Assembly (NCBI RefSeq): GCF_000964545.1
Contig: NZ_BBVD01000014.1
Coordinates: 62,001 to 126,000, forward strand
Source of the DNA: Comamonas thiooxydans
GTDB taxonomy: Bacteria > Pseudomonadota > Gammaproteobacteria > Burkholderiales > Burkholderiaceae_C
Direction: 5' to 3'
Length of the DNA: 64,000 bases
Shown: one piece after another, positions 43,112 to 51,689 of the stretch
Layout of the letters: every line of letters starts with the position of its first letter
Position numbering within the stretch: the stretch's first letter is position 1
Notes under the pieces: model-generated
The model's database searches: none
The model's input: the letters and a program-made list of their open reading frames with translations, nothing else
What the model was told of the DNA's origin: nothing
Position numbers and translations under genes: made by a program

Positions 43112-43843
43112 ATGAGCACGACTGCCGATCTCGTCACCGCCATCAAGAAAGAACTCAAGGCCGCGCAGATGACCTATGCCGACCTGGCCCAGGCCATAGG
43201 CATGGCCGAATCCAGCGTCAAGCGCATGCTGGCCAAGGGCGACATGCCGCTGTCGCGCATCGACGAGATCTGCCGCGCCCTGCACCTGGACTTTGCCGAT
43301 CTGGCGCGCAATGTGGCCGACAGCCGGCCGCTGCTGCAGCAGATCACGCGCGAGCAGGAGATTGCCGTGGTTGCCGACCGCAAGCTGCTGCTCACGGCGA
43401 TCTGCGTGCTCAGCCAGTGGACGCTGGAGCAGATCGTCGCCACCTACCGCATCAGCGAGCCCGAGGGCATAGGCTATCTGGCGCAGCTGGACCGCATCGG
43501 CATCATCGAGCTGCGTCCTGGCAACCGCTACAAGCTGCGCCTGGCCAAGACCTTCCGCTGGCAGACCAACGGCCCGGTGATGGACTTCTTCCGTGAGAAC
43601 GCCGTGCTGGACTATTTTGGCGGCACTTTTGCCGGCGAGGACGAGACCATGCTGCTGGTGCATGGCTCCATCGCCCCCAGCCTGGCGCCCAGCTTCGTGG
43701 AGCGCATTCAGCGCATCGGTCAGGACTTTTCACAGCAGCATCTGCAGGATCAGCGCCTGGGCCCCAACAAGATCGAGGGCTACACCCTGGTGCTGGGCAT
43801 GCGCAAATGGGAGCTGCCCGCCTTTGCGGCCTTGCGCCGGTAG
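43112..43843 (+). CDS. XRE-type helix-turn-helix transcriptional regulator with C-terminal sensor-like domain
   Basis: 243 aa from ATG 43112. The N-terminal HTH (about 20-60) reads TYADLAQAIGMAESSVKRML with an R-I-D-E-I-C-R-A-L second half. After a linker, residues about 85-243 form an unknown domain: a winged-helix-like part (W-T-L-E-Q-I-V, G-Y-L-A-Q-L-D-R-I) and a C-terminal alpha/beta part (DETMLLVHGSIAPS). It could be a two-headed DNA-binding or ligand-sensing regulator. No ligand is known. An upstream ATG 43019 is in frame but its residues are not convincing. Confidence 0.85.
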   Translation: MSTTADLVTAIKKELKAAQMTYADLAQAIGMAESSVKRMLAKGDMPLSRIDEICRALHLDFADLARNVADSRPLLQQITREQEIAVVADRKLLLTAICVLSQWTLEQIVATYRISEPEGIGYLAQLDRIGIIELRPGNRYKLRLAKTFRWQTNGPVMDFFRENAVLDYFGGTFAGEDETMLLVHGSIAPSLAPSFVERIQRIGQDFSQQHLQDQRLGPNKIEGYTLVLGMRKWELPAFAALRR

Positions 43844-43854
43844 ACCTTCACTCC

Positions 43855-43910
43855 CAAATATGTAGCTAAATGCGCTTGCTGTATCTGCATCAGCCGGCTG
43901 TTTTATACAT
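43855..43910 (+). repeat. R2 dispersed repeat, copy 8
   Basis: 12 bases after the regulator's stop: AAATATGTAGCTAAATGCGC, then TTGCTGTATCTGCATCAGCC and GGCTGTTTTATAC. Same strand as the gene. Confidence 0.5.
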
Positions 43911-44043
43911 TCTTCACCAAACAGACACACAAGATTGCAAGACTTCGCACAGCGGCAACCCACGGTTGACGCTGACCTTCCAACATGGAGCCCAAGGGAT
44001 GCCTGGACCCACAGACAGCCCGCTACCCATGAAGGAGGCGTAT

Positions 44044-44448
44044 ATGCTGACAATCCGCAACACCATCCACACCGTCGCTGCCGCAGGCGCACTCGCCTTG
44101 CTGGGCTTTGCCGGTAGTGCACAGGCCCAAAGCGCTTACTGGGCGGGTGCCAGCCAGGGTGCCTATGTGAACGTGCAGTTCAACGCACCGCCCCCGGTCC
44201 GCTATGAAGCCGTGCCCGCTCCGCGCCGTGGCTATGTCTGGGCTCCTGGTTACTGGGAGCCGCGCGGCCACCGCCATGTCTGGCGCGCCGGCCACTGGGT
44301 GCAGAACCGCCCCGGCTATGTGTACCGCCAGCCCGTCTGGGTGCAGCACGGCAACCGCTGGGACTACCGCGCCAGCCGCTGGGACAGGGATGGCGACGGC
44401 GTGCCCAACCGCCATGACCGCAACCCCCACAACCCCTATCGCCGCTAA
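44044..44448 (+). CDS. YXWGXW-repeat secreted protein with DxDGDG calcium-type motif
   Basis: 134 aa. Signal peptide to about residue 29 (SAQAQ). The mature part has two Tyr/Trp blocks of the YXWGXW type, Y-V-W-A-P-G-Y-W-E-P and HVWRAGHWV, then a C-terminal D-R-D-G-D-G-V-P-N-R-H-D motif like the calcium-binding loops of thrombospondin-3-type repeats. Proteins of this group are periplasmic or outer-membrane-associated with unknown role. GGAGG precedes ATG 44044; frames further upstream are ignored. A strong terminator follows. Confidence 0.85.
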   Translation: MLTIRNTIHTVAAAGALALLGFAGSAQAQSAYWAGASQGAYVNVQFNAPPPVRYEAVPAPRRGYVWAPGYWEPRGHRHVWRAGHWVQNRPGYVYRQPVWVQHGNRWDYRASRWDRDGDGVPNRHDRNPHNPYRR

Positions 44449-44521
44449 AAGCCTGTTGAAGCTTTAAGCCCTGATCGCTCCCTCCGCTGGCCCTCCGAGT
44501 CATCACTTTCCAGCGGATTTC

Positions 44522-44555
44522 AGCCCATATCTCGCAAGAGATCTGGGCTTTTTTT
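44522..44555 (+). terminator. Rho-independent terminator
   Basis: AGCCCA-T-ATCTC, loop GCAA, GAGAT-C-TGGGCT, then seven T. It ends the YXWGXW gene transcript about 73 bases after its stop. Confidence 0.9.
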
Positions 44556-44658
44556 GCATTAACCCCACAAGCTTAATGCTGCATAAGCATATAGAAGCAA
44601 ATCATTAAATTACGGACACAATTCACAGCATTCAAGGTTCCTCTGGACAAGTCCCATC

Positions 44659-45669
44659 ATGCGTTTGCTGCCCCGTTTCATCTCCGGTCTTGTTGCCACA
44701 ACGGCGGCCGCCGCCCTGCTTCCCCTGTCCAGCCAGGCGGCCGACCCCGGCGCCGCCAGCTATCCGCATCAGCCCATCACCATGATCATGGGCTTCAACG
44801 CAGGCTCGGGTGTGGACGTGATCGGCCGTGTGGCGCAGGAGCCGCTGGGCAAGATTCTGGGCCAGCCTGTCATCATTGACTACAAGAGCGGCGCCGCCGG
44901 CAATATCGGCAGCGAGTTCGTGGCCCGCGCCAAGCCCGATGGCTACACCATCTACTTCGGCACCGCCGCCACCCACGGTAGCAATGCCGCGCTGTACAAG
45001 AAACTGCCCTTCGACGTGGAGGCCGACTTTGTGCCCGTCGCACCGCTGGTGGACGTGGCCAATGTGCTGACCATCAATCCCAATGTGATCAACGTCAAGA
45101 ACCTCAAGGAGTTCGTTGACGAGGTCAAGGCCCATCCCGGCAAGTACAACTACGCCTCGACCGGCAATGGCGCAGGCACCCATATGGCGTTTGCCGAGTT
45201 CAACTCGCGTCTGGGCCTGGACATGGTGCATGTGCCCTACAAGGGCGGCCCCGAAGCCATCACCTCGGTGCTGCGCGGCGAGACCTGCTGCATCATGAAC
45301 CAGGTGCAGACCGTTCTGAGCCACTACAAGGCCGGCAAGGTGCGCCTGCTGGGCGTGACCACGGCCAAGCCCGTGGAAGCCGTCAAGGAAGTACCCACCA
45401 TTGCCGCCAGCGGCCTGCCGGGCACCAAGGGCTTCAACAGCTCCATCTGGTTCGGCATCTTCGCGCCCAAGGGCACGGACCCGGTCATCGTCAAAAAGCT
45501 CAACCTGGCCGTCAACGACGTGCTCAAGCAGCCCGAGGTGCGCGAGCGCTTTGTCTCCCAGGGCAACACCATCCGCGAAGAGACACCCGAGCAGTTCAAG
45601 AAGACCGTGCATGAAGATCGCATCAAATGGGCCAAGGTGGTCAAGGATGCCAAGATAAGTATTGACTAA
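44659..45669 (+). CDS. Bug family periplasmic substrate-binding protein
   Basis: 336-aa orphan receptor: signal peptide to about residue 27 (SQAAD), then the Bug strand H-Q-P-I-T-M-I-M-G-F-N-A-G-S-G, KPDGYTI near 93 and V-P-Y-K-G-G near 193. The V-P-F-x-x-G-G of many family members is changed to M-G-F-N-A-G-S-G. No TctAB genes are nearby. It precedes a flavin monooxygenase and a CMD/peroxidase-fusion gene on the same strand, so it may supply their substrate; an R1 repeat between them could end its transcript. Confidence 0.92.
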   Translation: MRLLPRFISGLVATTAAAALLPLSSQAADPGAASYPHQPITMIMGFNAGSGVDVIGRVAQEPLGKILGQPVIIDYKSGAAGNIGSEFVARAKPDGYTIYFGTAATHGSNAALYKKLPFDVEADFVPVAPLVDVANVLTINPNVINVKNLKEFVDEVKAHPGKYNYASTGNGAGTHMAFAEFNSRLGLDMVHVPYKGGPEAITSVLRGETCCIMNQVQTVLSHYKAGKVRLLGVTTAKPVEAVKEVPTIAASGLPGTKGFNSSIWFGIFAPKGTDPVIVKKLNLAVNDVLKQPEVRERFVSQGNTIREETPEQFKKTVHEDRIKWAKVVKDAKISID

Positions 45670-45671
45670 CA

Positions 45672-45774
45672 CCCCCTGAGCGGCCCTGCCGCGTCCCCCC
45701 CTCTCTCTACGCGCTGCGCGCCAAGGGAGAGGAACGACACCCTCGGTGCGGGGGCCCCTTCCTCGGTGTCTCTC
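45672..45774 (+). repeat. R1 dispersed repeat, copy B
   Basis: Starts CCCCCTGAGCGGC two bases after the Bug stop, then CTCTCTACGCGCTGCGCGCC, AGGGAGAGGAACGACACCC, and ends with CCTCGGTGTCTC. Same strand as the gene it follows. Confidence 0.78.
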
Positions 45775-45811
45775 ACTTGGTCCTGCTTCGGTTCAAGCAG
45801 TGTTAAGTTAT

Positions 45812-45866
45812 CGGTGTTTGTTTGATGCGTCTGCGGCTCAAGCCTCAGGCGCTTTTGGGTTTTAGC
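45812..45866 (-). repeat. Possible R2 repeat, copy 9 (weak)
   Basis: On the minus strand ATAGCTAAAACCCAAAAGCG, CCTGAGGCTTGAGCCGC and a T/A tail. A looser match, lying just upstream of the monooxygenase ATG, not at a gene end of its own strand. Confidence 0.3.
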
Positions 45867-45867
45867 T

Positions 45868-47331
45868 ATGTCTTATTCAACTTCTACGGCAGGCGCCGCC
45901 ACGGGGCTTGCAGTGCTGGAAGAGCGCCTGCGTGACGACTTCGTCACTCTGGGCTGGCCTGCCAAGGCCTGGATTCCTCCCTCCACGCGCAAGGGACTGC
46001 CGGTGCATGACGTGCTCGTCATCGGCGCCGGCCAGGCCGGTCTCGCGCTCAGCATGGCGCTGCAGCAGGTCGGCATCAAGCCTGTGCTGCTGGACAAGTC
46101 CGCGCCAGACTTCGAAGGCCCATGGGCCACCACGGCGCGCATGGAAACCCTGCGCTCGCCCAAGGAGCTGACCGGCCCTGCCATGGGGGTTGCAGCTCTG
46201 TCCTTTCGCGCCTGGTTCATCGCCCAGTTCGGCCTGGATGCCTGGACAGCGCTGGACAAGATCCCGCGCCTGCAGTGGATGGACTATCTGCGCTGGTACC
46301 GCCGCGTGACCAACGCCGATGTGCGCAACGGCCATGAAGTCATTGCCGTGCGCCCGCAGGCCGATGGCGTGGTGGAAGTCGATGTCAAGGCCAATGGCGT
46401 GACCGCCACCTGGCAAACCCGCCGCCTGGTGCTGGCCACAGGCCGCGACGGCCTGGGCGGCGCCACGGTTCCCGCCTTCATGCGGGGCGTGGACAGGAAG
46501 TTCTGGGCCCATTCCTCCGACGCCATGGACTACGCCACGCTGGCGGGCAAGCATGTGGGCGTGGTCGGCGCCGGGGCTTCGGCCATGGACAGCGCCGCGA
46601 CGGCTCTCGAAAACGGCGCGGCCAGCGTGGACATGCTGATCCGCCGCCAGCAGTTGCCGCTGATCAACAAGTCCAAGGGCTCGGGCGTGCCCGGTCTGAC
46701 CCACGGTCAGTATCTGCTGCCCGATGCATGGAAATGGCGCATCCGCCACTACATCAACGCCCAGCAAGTGCCGCCGCCGCACGGCAGCACGCTGCGTGTC
46801 TCGCGCCATGACAACGCCTTCTTCAACCTGGGCTGCGCTGTGCAGAGCGTGGAAAAAGCAGGCAACAAGCTGCAGGTGCAGACCTCGGCCGGCGTGTTCG
46901 TGCTGGACTTTCTCATCGTCTCCACAGGCTTTGCCATCGACTGGAGCCTGCGTCCCGAATTTGCGGACATCGCTGCCCATGTAAAGCTGTGGAACAGCCG
47001 CTTCACGCCCGAGACCGGCGATGAGGATGCCGAGCTGTCGGCATCGCCAGATCTGGGCCCGCTGTTCGAGTTCCAGGGCGACCTTCCCGGTCTCGACCGG
47101 ATTCACTGCTTCTGCTACCCCGCTGCGCTCTCGCACGGCACGGTGTCGGGCGATATTCCCGCCATCAGCGACGGGGCGCGCAAGCTGGCCCAGGGCCTGG
47201 CCTCGCTGTTCTATCTGGACGATATCGAGCAGCACTTCGACAAGCTCAAGGCCTATGCCGAGCCCGAACTGGACGGCACGGAATGGACCGCAGCCGACAG
47301 CGCTGCGCGCATCCGCCAGCTGCAACCCTAA
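45868..47331 (+). CDS. NAD(P)/FAD-dependent flavin monooxygenase
   Basis: 487 aa. FAD-binding G-A-G-Q-A-G near residue 53 after about 45 unusual N-terminal residues; NADP-binding G-A-G-A-S-A-M near 234; and a late A-T-G-R-D motif near 193. This is the layout of class B flavin monooxygenases (FMO, Baeyer-Villiger-like). The strict FMO fingerprint is not seen, so N-, S- or C-oxygenation remains open. A 15-base gap leads to the CMD fusion gene, so both are one operon. Confidence 0.85.
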   Translation: MSYSTSTAGAATGLAVLEERLRDDFVTLGWPAKAWIPPSTRKGLPVHDVLVIGAGQAGLALSMALQQVGIKPVLLDKSAPDFEGPWATTARMETLRSPKELTGPAMGVAALSFRAWFIAQFGLDAWTALDKIPRLQWMDYLRWYRRVTNADVRNGHEVIAVRPQADGVVEVDVKANGVTATWQTRRLVLATGRDGLGGATVPAFMRGVDRKFWAHSSDAMDYATLAGKHVGVVGAGASAMDSAATALENGAASVDMLIRRQQLPLINKSKGSGVPGLTHGQYLLPDAWKWRIRHYINAQQVPPPHGSTLRVSRHDNAFFNLGCAVQSVEKAGNKLQVQTSAGVFVLDFLIVSTGFAIDWSLRPEFADIAAHVKLWNSRFTPETGDEDAELSASPDLGPLFEFQGDLPGLDRIHCFCYPAALSHGTVSGDIPAISDGARKLAQGLASLFYLDDIEQHFDKLKAYAEPELDGTEWTAADSAARIRQLQP

Positions 47332-47346
47332 ATCAAGAGACTTCGC

Positions 47347-48501
47347 ATGACAGACACCATAGACCGACTGGCCGGCCTCGAACAGGGCAGCCCCACATTC
47401 ACCACTCGCCACGAGCGCGAAAAAGTCGCTCTGGCCACCCAGGCCTGCGAAGACCTGCTGCTGGGCAATCAGCTGGACAGCGATCTGACCCAGGCCGAGC
47501 GCCTGGTGCTGGCTGCCGAGCAGGCCCGTGTCAGCGGCGTGAGCATGCTGGAAGCCGAATACCGTGCGCGCGCCGAGGCCTTGGGCCAAGCCATCACGCC
47601 CGAGCTTCGCGCCATCCTCGATCAGCCCGGTGCCCAGACCGGCAATGCGCGCCTGGACGCCATGCTGCACTTTGTGCGCACGCTGGCCCTGAACCCGGCC
47701 CAGAGCGATCAGGCCGCGCTGCTGGCCATTCCGGCCGCCGGCCTGTCGCTCAACGACACCGTGCTGCTGGCCCAGCTGATCGGCTTTGTCTCGTATCAGG
47801 CCCGCCTGCTGGCGGGTGTGAAGGCCATGGGAGAGCTGGGCGGCGCGACCGAAGCGCCGGCCCCCCAGCCTGCCGATGCCGCGCCCTTTGTCCACCCCGC
47901 CAATCTGCCACCACCCGGCGAGCCTCTGCGCCGCAACGGCTTTACCAGCGAGACGCTGGACTGGAAGGCCTGGCTGCAGGTGCTGGACCCCGACACCGCC
48001 ACGCCCGAGCAGCAGCAGGTGCTGGAGGTCAGCCACCCCAAGGCCAAGAGCATGGACTTCTATCTGCTGCTGGCGCGTCAGCCCCAGGTGCTGCTGGAGC
48101 GCTCCCAGGCCTTCAACGCCATCATGTATGCACCCGGCGGCCTTTCCCGCGCCGAGCGTGAAGTGGCGGCCACTGCCGTCTCGCGCTCCAACGGCTGCGT
48201 GTACTGCGCATCGGTGCACGCTCAGCGCTTCGAGCAGCTGGCCAAGCGCAACGATGTGATGGCCCAGCTGTTTGACGAGCCCGAGACCGCCGGCACCAAT
48301 GCCCGCGAGCGCGCCATCATCCAGGCTTCGCTGACACTGACGCGTGCGCCGGGCAGCTTTGGCCCGCAGGATCTGCAACCGCTGCGCGATGCAGGTCTGT
48401 CCGATCTGGAAATTCTGGACATGCTGCACTCGGCCGCACTGTTCGGCTGGGCGAACCGCCTGATGCTGAATCTGGGCGTTGAAATTTACGCCACCCCCTG
48501 A
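47347..48501 (+). CDS. Fused CMD-domain / alkylhydroperoxidase-domain protein (Avi_7170 + Avi_7169 types)
   Basis: 384 aa made of two AhpD-like halves. Residues about 1-190 resemble CMD proteins of the Avi_7170 type and lack the Cys pair. Residues about 200-384 resemble Avi_7169-type alkylhydroperoxidase proteins with S-N-G-C-V-Y-C-A-S-V-H-A near residue 281, the redox C-x-x-C plus His. Elsewhere these two are often separate neighbouring genes. A link to oxygenases suggests removal of peroxides or a redox-dependent step. The stop codon lies inside an R1 repeat. Confidence 0.85.
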   Translation: MTDTIDRLAGLEQGSPTFTTRHEREKVALATQACEDLLLGNQLDSDLTQAERLVLAAEQARVSGVSMLEAEYRARAEALGQAITPELRAILDQPGAQTGNARLDAMLHFVRTLALNPAQSDQAALLAIPAAGLSLNDTVLLAQLIGFVSYQARLLAGVKAMGELGGATEAPAPQPADAAPFVHPANLPPPGEPLRRNGFTSETLDWKAWLQVLDPDTATPEQQQVLEVSHPKAKSMDFYLLLARQPQVLLERSQAFNAIMYAPGGLSRAEREVAATAVSRSNGCVYCASVHAQRFEQLAKRNDVMAQLFDEPETAGTNARERAIIQASLTLTRAPGSFGPQDLQPLRDAGLSDLEILDMLHSAALFGWANRLMLNLGVEIYATP

Positions 48502-48607
48502 GTCGCTTTGCCTAGGCGGCCCAGCGCCTTCCCCCTATCTCTACGCGCTGCGCGCTACGGGAGGGGGACGACAGCGTCGCTGCGCGGCGGCGCTTGCTTG
48601 CTGTCAC
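48494..48607 (+). repeat. R1 dispersed repeat, copy C (supplies a stop codon)
   Basis: CCCCCTGAGTCGC begins at 48494; the TGA at 48499-48501 is the stop of the CMD-fusion gene. It then runs CAGCGCCTTCCCCCTATCTC, TACGCGCTGCGCGCTACGGG, AGGGGGACGACAGCG, GCTGCGCGGCGGCGC and CTTGCTTGCTGTCAC. Confidence 0.82.
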
Positions 48608-48677
48608 TGGTTTCAGGCCGTGCCGGTTTTTGGCACAGCTTTTCTTTTTTGATAGCAGCTTGCGCAATTAAAACCGT

Positions 48678-48740
48678 AATCTCAGAAAAAATACCTCCTA
48701 AAACCTATTTGAATCAAGCGTTAGCAGCTATCAAATTTCA
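48678..48740 (-). repeat. R2 dispersed repeat, copy 10, with an inverted partial copy beside it
   Basis: Minus strand from 48737: AAATTTGATAGCTGCTAACG, CTTGATTCAAATAGG, TTTTAGGAGGTATTTTTTC. It begins a few bases after the FIST gene stop, same strand. At 48648-48670 the plus strand has TTTTTTGATAGCAGCTTGCG, the start of a second copy facing it. Confidence 0.7.
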
Positions 48741-48742
48741 GG

Positions 48743-49993
48743 CTATTTACCGGTGAACACCGTCAGCACGCCGGCTAGCTGATGCACATGTGCGTCCATC
48801 AGCTGTGCCTCGGCCACCAGGCCGATCAGAGGCACCGGCCCCAGCGCATGGCGCAGCAGCTTGAGCTCGGCATCGGCGCAGCCAAACAGCTCGCTGCCCC
48901 GTCCCTTGCTGCTCACATAGATGGCACCGCGTATATGCTGGGGCTGGGCCGCCTCGGCCATGGTCTCGGGGCCGGCATCGGCAAAGTCGGGCTGCAGCGC
49001 GTCTTTGAGGGCCGCGCCCATCTGCATCAGCTCATGACGGGCCGCGCTGCTCTGGCGCTGGCAGAAGATCACCGTATGCTCGGCCTCCACGGGCGACGAC
49101 AGCGCAACGCCCTGGCGCACCGGATCCAGCCCCACAATATGCAGCACCTGGGCCTCGTCGGTGAGCGCCCCGCGCTCCAGACCCCGGCCCAGCGGGGCAA
49201 TCGCGGCCTGGGTCTTGCGCAGCTGCGACAACGCAGCCTGCCAGCCGCCTCCGGCGCTGGGGCTGGCTTCCACATCCAGCATCTGCAGCAGTCGGGGCAA
49301 GGCGGGCTCGCCTTCGAGCTCCAGCACCACCGGGCCTCTGGCCTCGGTAATTTCGAGCCCCGCGCCCAAAGGCGCGCAGCCCTGGGCCAGTCTTGAAATA
49401 CAGGCTACGTCAGCATCGAAGGCCACGCCGGAAAAGCCGGCATGAAAGATGCCGACGCTGGCCTGGGCACGCAAGCGGGGCAAATCTTCGGCGCGGCAGG
49501 CAAACTGCACGCCCTGCTCGCTGCTGAGCGCCCCGAACAGATTTCCAGAGCTGATGCGCTCGGAAAGCTCTAGCAGCAGCTCTGCGAGATCAGGCTGATC
49601 GATGCTGGAGTGCACCAGGGCCGAATGCGCCTCGAATCCGGCTTCGGCGCCGCTTTGCGCCAGCGGTGCCACGCCGGAATAGACGCGGTAATGGGCTGCG
49701 GGCAGGTCCAGCAGCATGACCGCCAGCGAGGAGCTTTCGGAATACTCATGCTCCATGGCCAGTACGGCGTGACCGGAGCTGCCCACCCAGTCGGTAACCT
49801 GGGGCAACTCGCGCGCCAACAGCGCCAGCAAGGGCTGCGCATGAGGCACCAGCCCCTGCGCGATATAGACCAGACCCAGCCGATGCGGCTGCAGTGACTG
49901 GCGCAGCAACTGCCCACGCAGCTGCAGCACGACTTGCTCAGTCGCAGCGCGCCAGTCTTCATGGCTGGCATGAGCGACGGGAAACAGTGACAT
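48743..49993 (-). CDS. FIST domain protein (FIST_N + FIST_C)
   Basis: 416 aa from ATG 49993, set by GGAGGG. N-terminal about 230 residues: W-R-A-A-T-E-Q-V-V, L-G-L-V-Y-I-A, VGSSGHAVLAMEHEYSE and SSSLAVMLLDLP, the FIST_N pattern. C-terminal about 165 residues: FCQRQSSAARHELMQMG, AIYVSSKGRGSELFG and P-L-I-G-L-V-A-E-A-Q, the FIST_C pattern. FIST proteins are intracellular small-ligand (amino-acid-like) sensors; here the domain stands alone without a signalling output. Neighbour of phaM on the same strand. Confidence 0.88.
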   Translation of the reverse strand: MSLFPVAHASHEDWRAATEQVVLQLRGQLLRQSLQPHRLGLVYIAQGLVPHAQPLLALLARELPQVTDWVGSSGHAVLAMEHEYSESSSLAVMLLDLPAAHYRVYSGVAPLAQSGAEAGFEAHSALVHSSIDQPDLAELLLELSERISSGNLFGALSSEQGVQFACRAEDLPRLRAQASVGIFHAGFSGVAFDADVACISRLAQGCAPLGAGLEITEARGPVVLELEGEPALPRLLQMLDVEASPSAGGGWQAALSQLRKTQAAIAPLGRGLERGALTDEAQVLHIVGLDPVRQGVALSSPVEAEHTVIFCQRQSSAARHELMQMGAALKDALQPDFADAGPETMAEAAQPQHIRGAIYVSSKGRGSELFGCADAELKLLRHALGPVPLIGLVAEAQLMDAHVHQLAGVLTVFTGK

Positions 49994-50065
49994 AAGCCCT
50001 CCTGTTCTTGCTGGAGCGTGGATGCCTTGCAACCACGATTTTCCACCTTAGCGGGAAGGGATTGC

Positions 50066-50938
50066 TCAGGGCTTGCGCGAGGTAGCAGAGGTTTTGGCTG
50101 TAGTCTTTTTGGCGGCAGGCTGCTTGGCAGCAGTTTTTTTAACGGCTGTGGTCTTGCTCGCTGCCGTTTTGGGTTGACCGGTCTTGGCCGCAGCCTTGTG
50201 TGCAGGCTTGGGTTCAGCTGTCGCGGCGCTCTTTGCCGCATTCTTTTCCGCAGTTTTCGCCGCAGCTGCAGTGCCAAAGCCGCCAGCCTGCGCCATCACC
50301 TTTTCCATGGTGGACTTGGCAAAACCGCTGGCCATCTCGGTGGCGCGCTGGGCGGCCGCCAGCGTCTCGGGCGGCACGGGCTCGGCCATGGCCTTGGCCG
50401 CGATCTGCTGGAACTGCTGGGTCAGCGCTCCCCACCATTGCATGGCCTGGCTCAGGGCGGCCTGAGAAGAGGCGCCCGCCTGGGTCCGGCTGTCGGCCTC
50501 GGCCGCTGCGGGCTCTGCTTCAGGCTCCGGCTCTGCCGCAGGCTCGGCGGCTGGCGCGGCCGTGGCGGCCCCCATGGGCCAGCCGGTATTGCCGGTCGCA
50601 GCGGGCTCTGCCGGCGCTGCACCGGGGAAAGGAAAGGACTTGGCCAGCTCACTCATGCTGACATTCATGTCCTTGAGCGTGGACAGCGTCATGCGCTGCA
50701 CTTCCAGCGCCTGGATGGTGGCAGTCAGGGCGCGGCTGTTTTGTTCCAGCCAGAACTGCACGGCTTTCAGCTCGGCAATGCGCTTGTCAACCTCTTCCAC
50801 GCTTACGGTGGGAGCCACCCATTGCGGCACGCGGCCCATGGGATTGGCTGCAGCGCCAGCGCTTTGCGCCAGCCCCTGCAGAAAATCAAAGCCGGGAATG
50901 AACTCGCCGAAACCAAATGCCGATGCGTCGCCGCTCAT
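50066..50938 (-). CDS. phaM: PhaM-type PHA granule regulatory protein
   Basis: PhaM links polyhydroxyalkanoate granules to the nucleoid and activates PHA synthase. 290 aa from ATG 50938 (GGAGAG upstream): an N-terminal segment F-G-F-G-E-F-I-P-G-F-D-F-L-Q-G-L, the helical V-E-E-V-D-K-R-I-A-E-L-K-A-V-Q-F-W-L-E-Q core near 50-70 typical of PhaM, an acidic Ala/Glu/Pro linker, a second helical part (AMQWWGALTQQFQQIAAKAM) and a Lys/Ala/Thr-rich tail of about 75 residues that looks like a histone H1 tail for DNA binding. No phaC or phaP gene is nearby. Confidence 0.88.
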   Translation of the reverse strand: MSGDASAFGFGEFIPGFDFLQGLAQSAGAAANPMGRVPQWVAPTVSVEEVDKRIAELKAVQFWLEQNSRALTATIQALEVQRMTLSTLKDMNVSMSELAKSFPFPGAAPAEPAATGNTGWPMGAATAAPAAEPAAEPEPEAEPAAAEADSRTQAGASSQAALSQAMQWWGALTQQFQQIAAKAMAEPVPPETLAAAQRATEMASGFAKSTMEKVMAQAGGFGTAAAAKTAEKNAAKSAATAEPKPAHKAAAKTGQPKTAASKTTAVKKTAAKQPAAKKTTAKTSATSRKP

Positions 50939-51065
50939 AGTGCTCTCCACTGCAGGGATGGATACCAGAATCCGCATCCGGACGGGACCGGACACGGAAC
51001 TAGCTTACTGCACTTGCGATGTTTGCTGCAAACAAGGGAGCAGGTCGCGCGCCTGGCTCAAGTCA

Positions 51066-51581
51066 TCAATGCTGATGACCACCATGACCCATGTGCTGGT
51101 GCCCGGCACCAGCCGCCGCAGGGGCAGCCACGCGCACCGGCAGCTGCAGGCTCAGGCGCGACACTGCGCCCTTGGCATCCTTGAACACCAGGGTCACAGG
51201 CACCTGGCTGTCCTTGACCAGCGGGGCCTTGAGCTGCTGCAGCATCAGGTGATAGCCGCCGGGCTTGAGATCCACGGCCACGCCCTGGGGCAGATCCAGG
51301 GCCTCGATGGCGCGCATGCGCATCACGTCGCCCTCCATCTTCATCTCGTGCACCTCGGCCACGGCGGCGGCCGTGGTTTCCACACCGACGAGCTTGAGCG
51401 GCTCCTGGGCCGTCAGGCGCATAAAAGCCCCCGAAGCCTGCTGACCCGCCACGCTGGCGCGGGCCCAGGCGTTCTCGACCTTGACATGGGCCGCATCGGC
51501 ATGGGCCCAGGCGGCCCCCGAAACCAGCAGCGAAGCGACCAGCGAACCCAGGGCCATCACGGTAAAACGACGCGTATTCAT
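51066..51581 (-). CDS. Periplasmic copper chaperone PCu(A)C
   Basis: Delivers Cu(I) to cytochrome oxidase centres in the periplasm. 171 aa from ATG 51581 (GGAGATGG): signal peptide to about 26 (AWAHA), then VENAWARAS, G-A-F-M-R-L and the Cu ligand block V-H-E-M-K-M-E-G-D-V-M-R-M-R near 84, with K-P-G-G-Y-H-L-M near 115. The C-terminal H-Q-H-M-G-H-G-G-H-Q-H tail adds further metal ligands. The DUF2946 gene lies upstream on the same strand, a pairing that fits copper handling. Confidence 0.92.
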   Translation of the reverse strand: MNTRRFTVMALGSLVASLLVSGAAWAHADAAHVKVENAWARASVAGQQASGAFMRLTAQEPLKLVGVETTAAAVAEVHEMKMEGDVMRMRAIEALDLPQGVAVDLKPGGYHLMLQQLKAPLVKDSQVPVTLVFKDAKGAVSRLSLQLPVRVAAPAAAGAGHQHMGHGGHQH

Positions 51582-51689
51582 GAAACCATCTCCATTCAAA
51601 TTCAGTCTGGACTTACGCAAACAAGGGGGCATCAAGATGCTCTCCTTGAAACCAAGACCTTGCTTGGGCCTAATTTGCGTATGTCGTGT

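Noticed and set aside
45877..48429. 850-residue open frame opposite the monooxygenase and CMD-fusion genes
   Set aside because: Covers two real genes on the other strand and the gap between them; no protein features.
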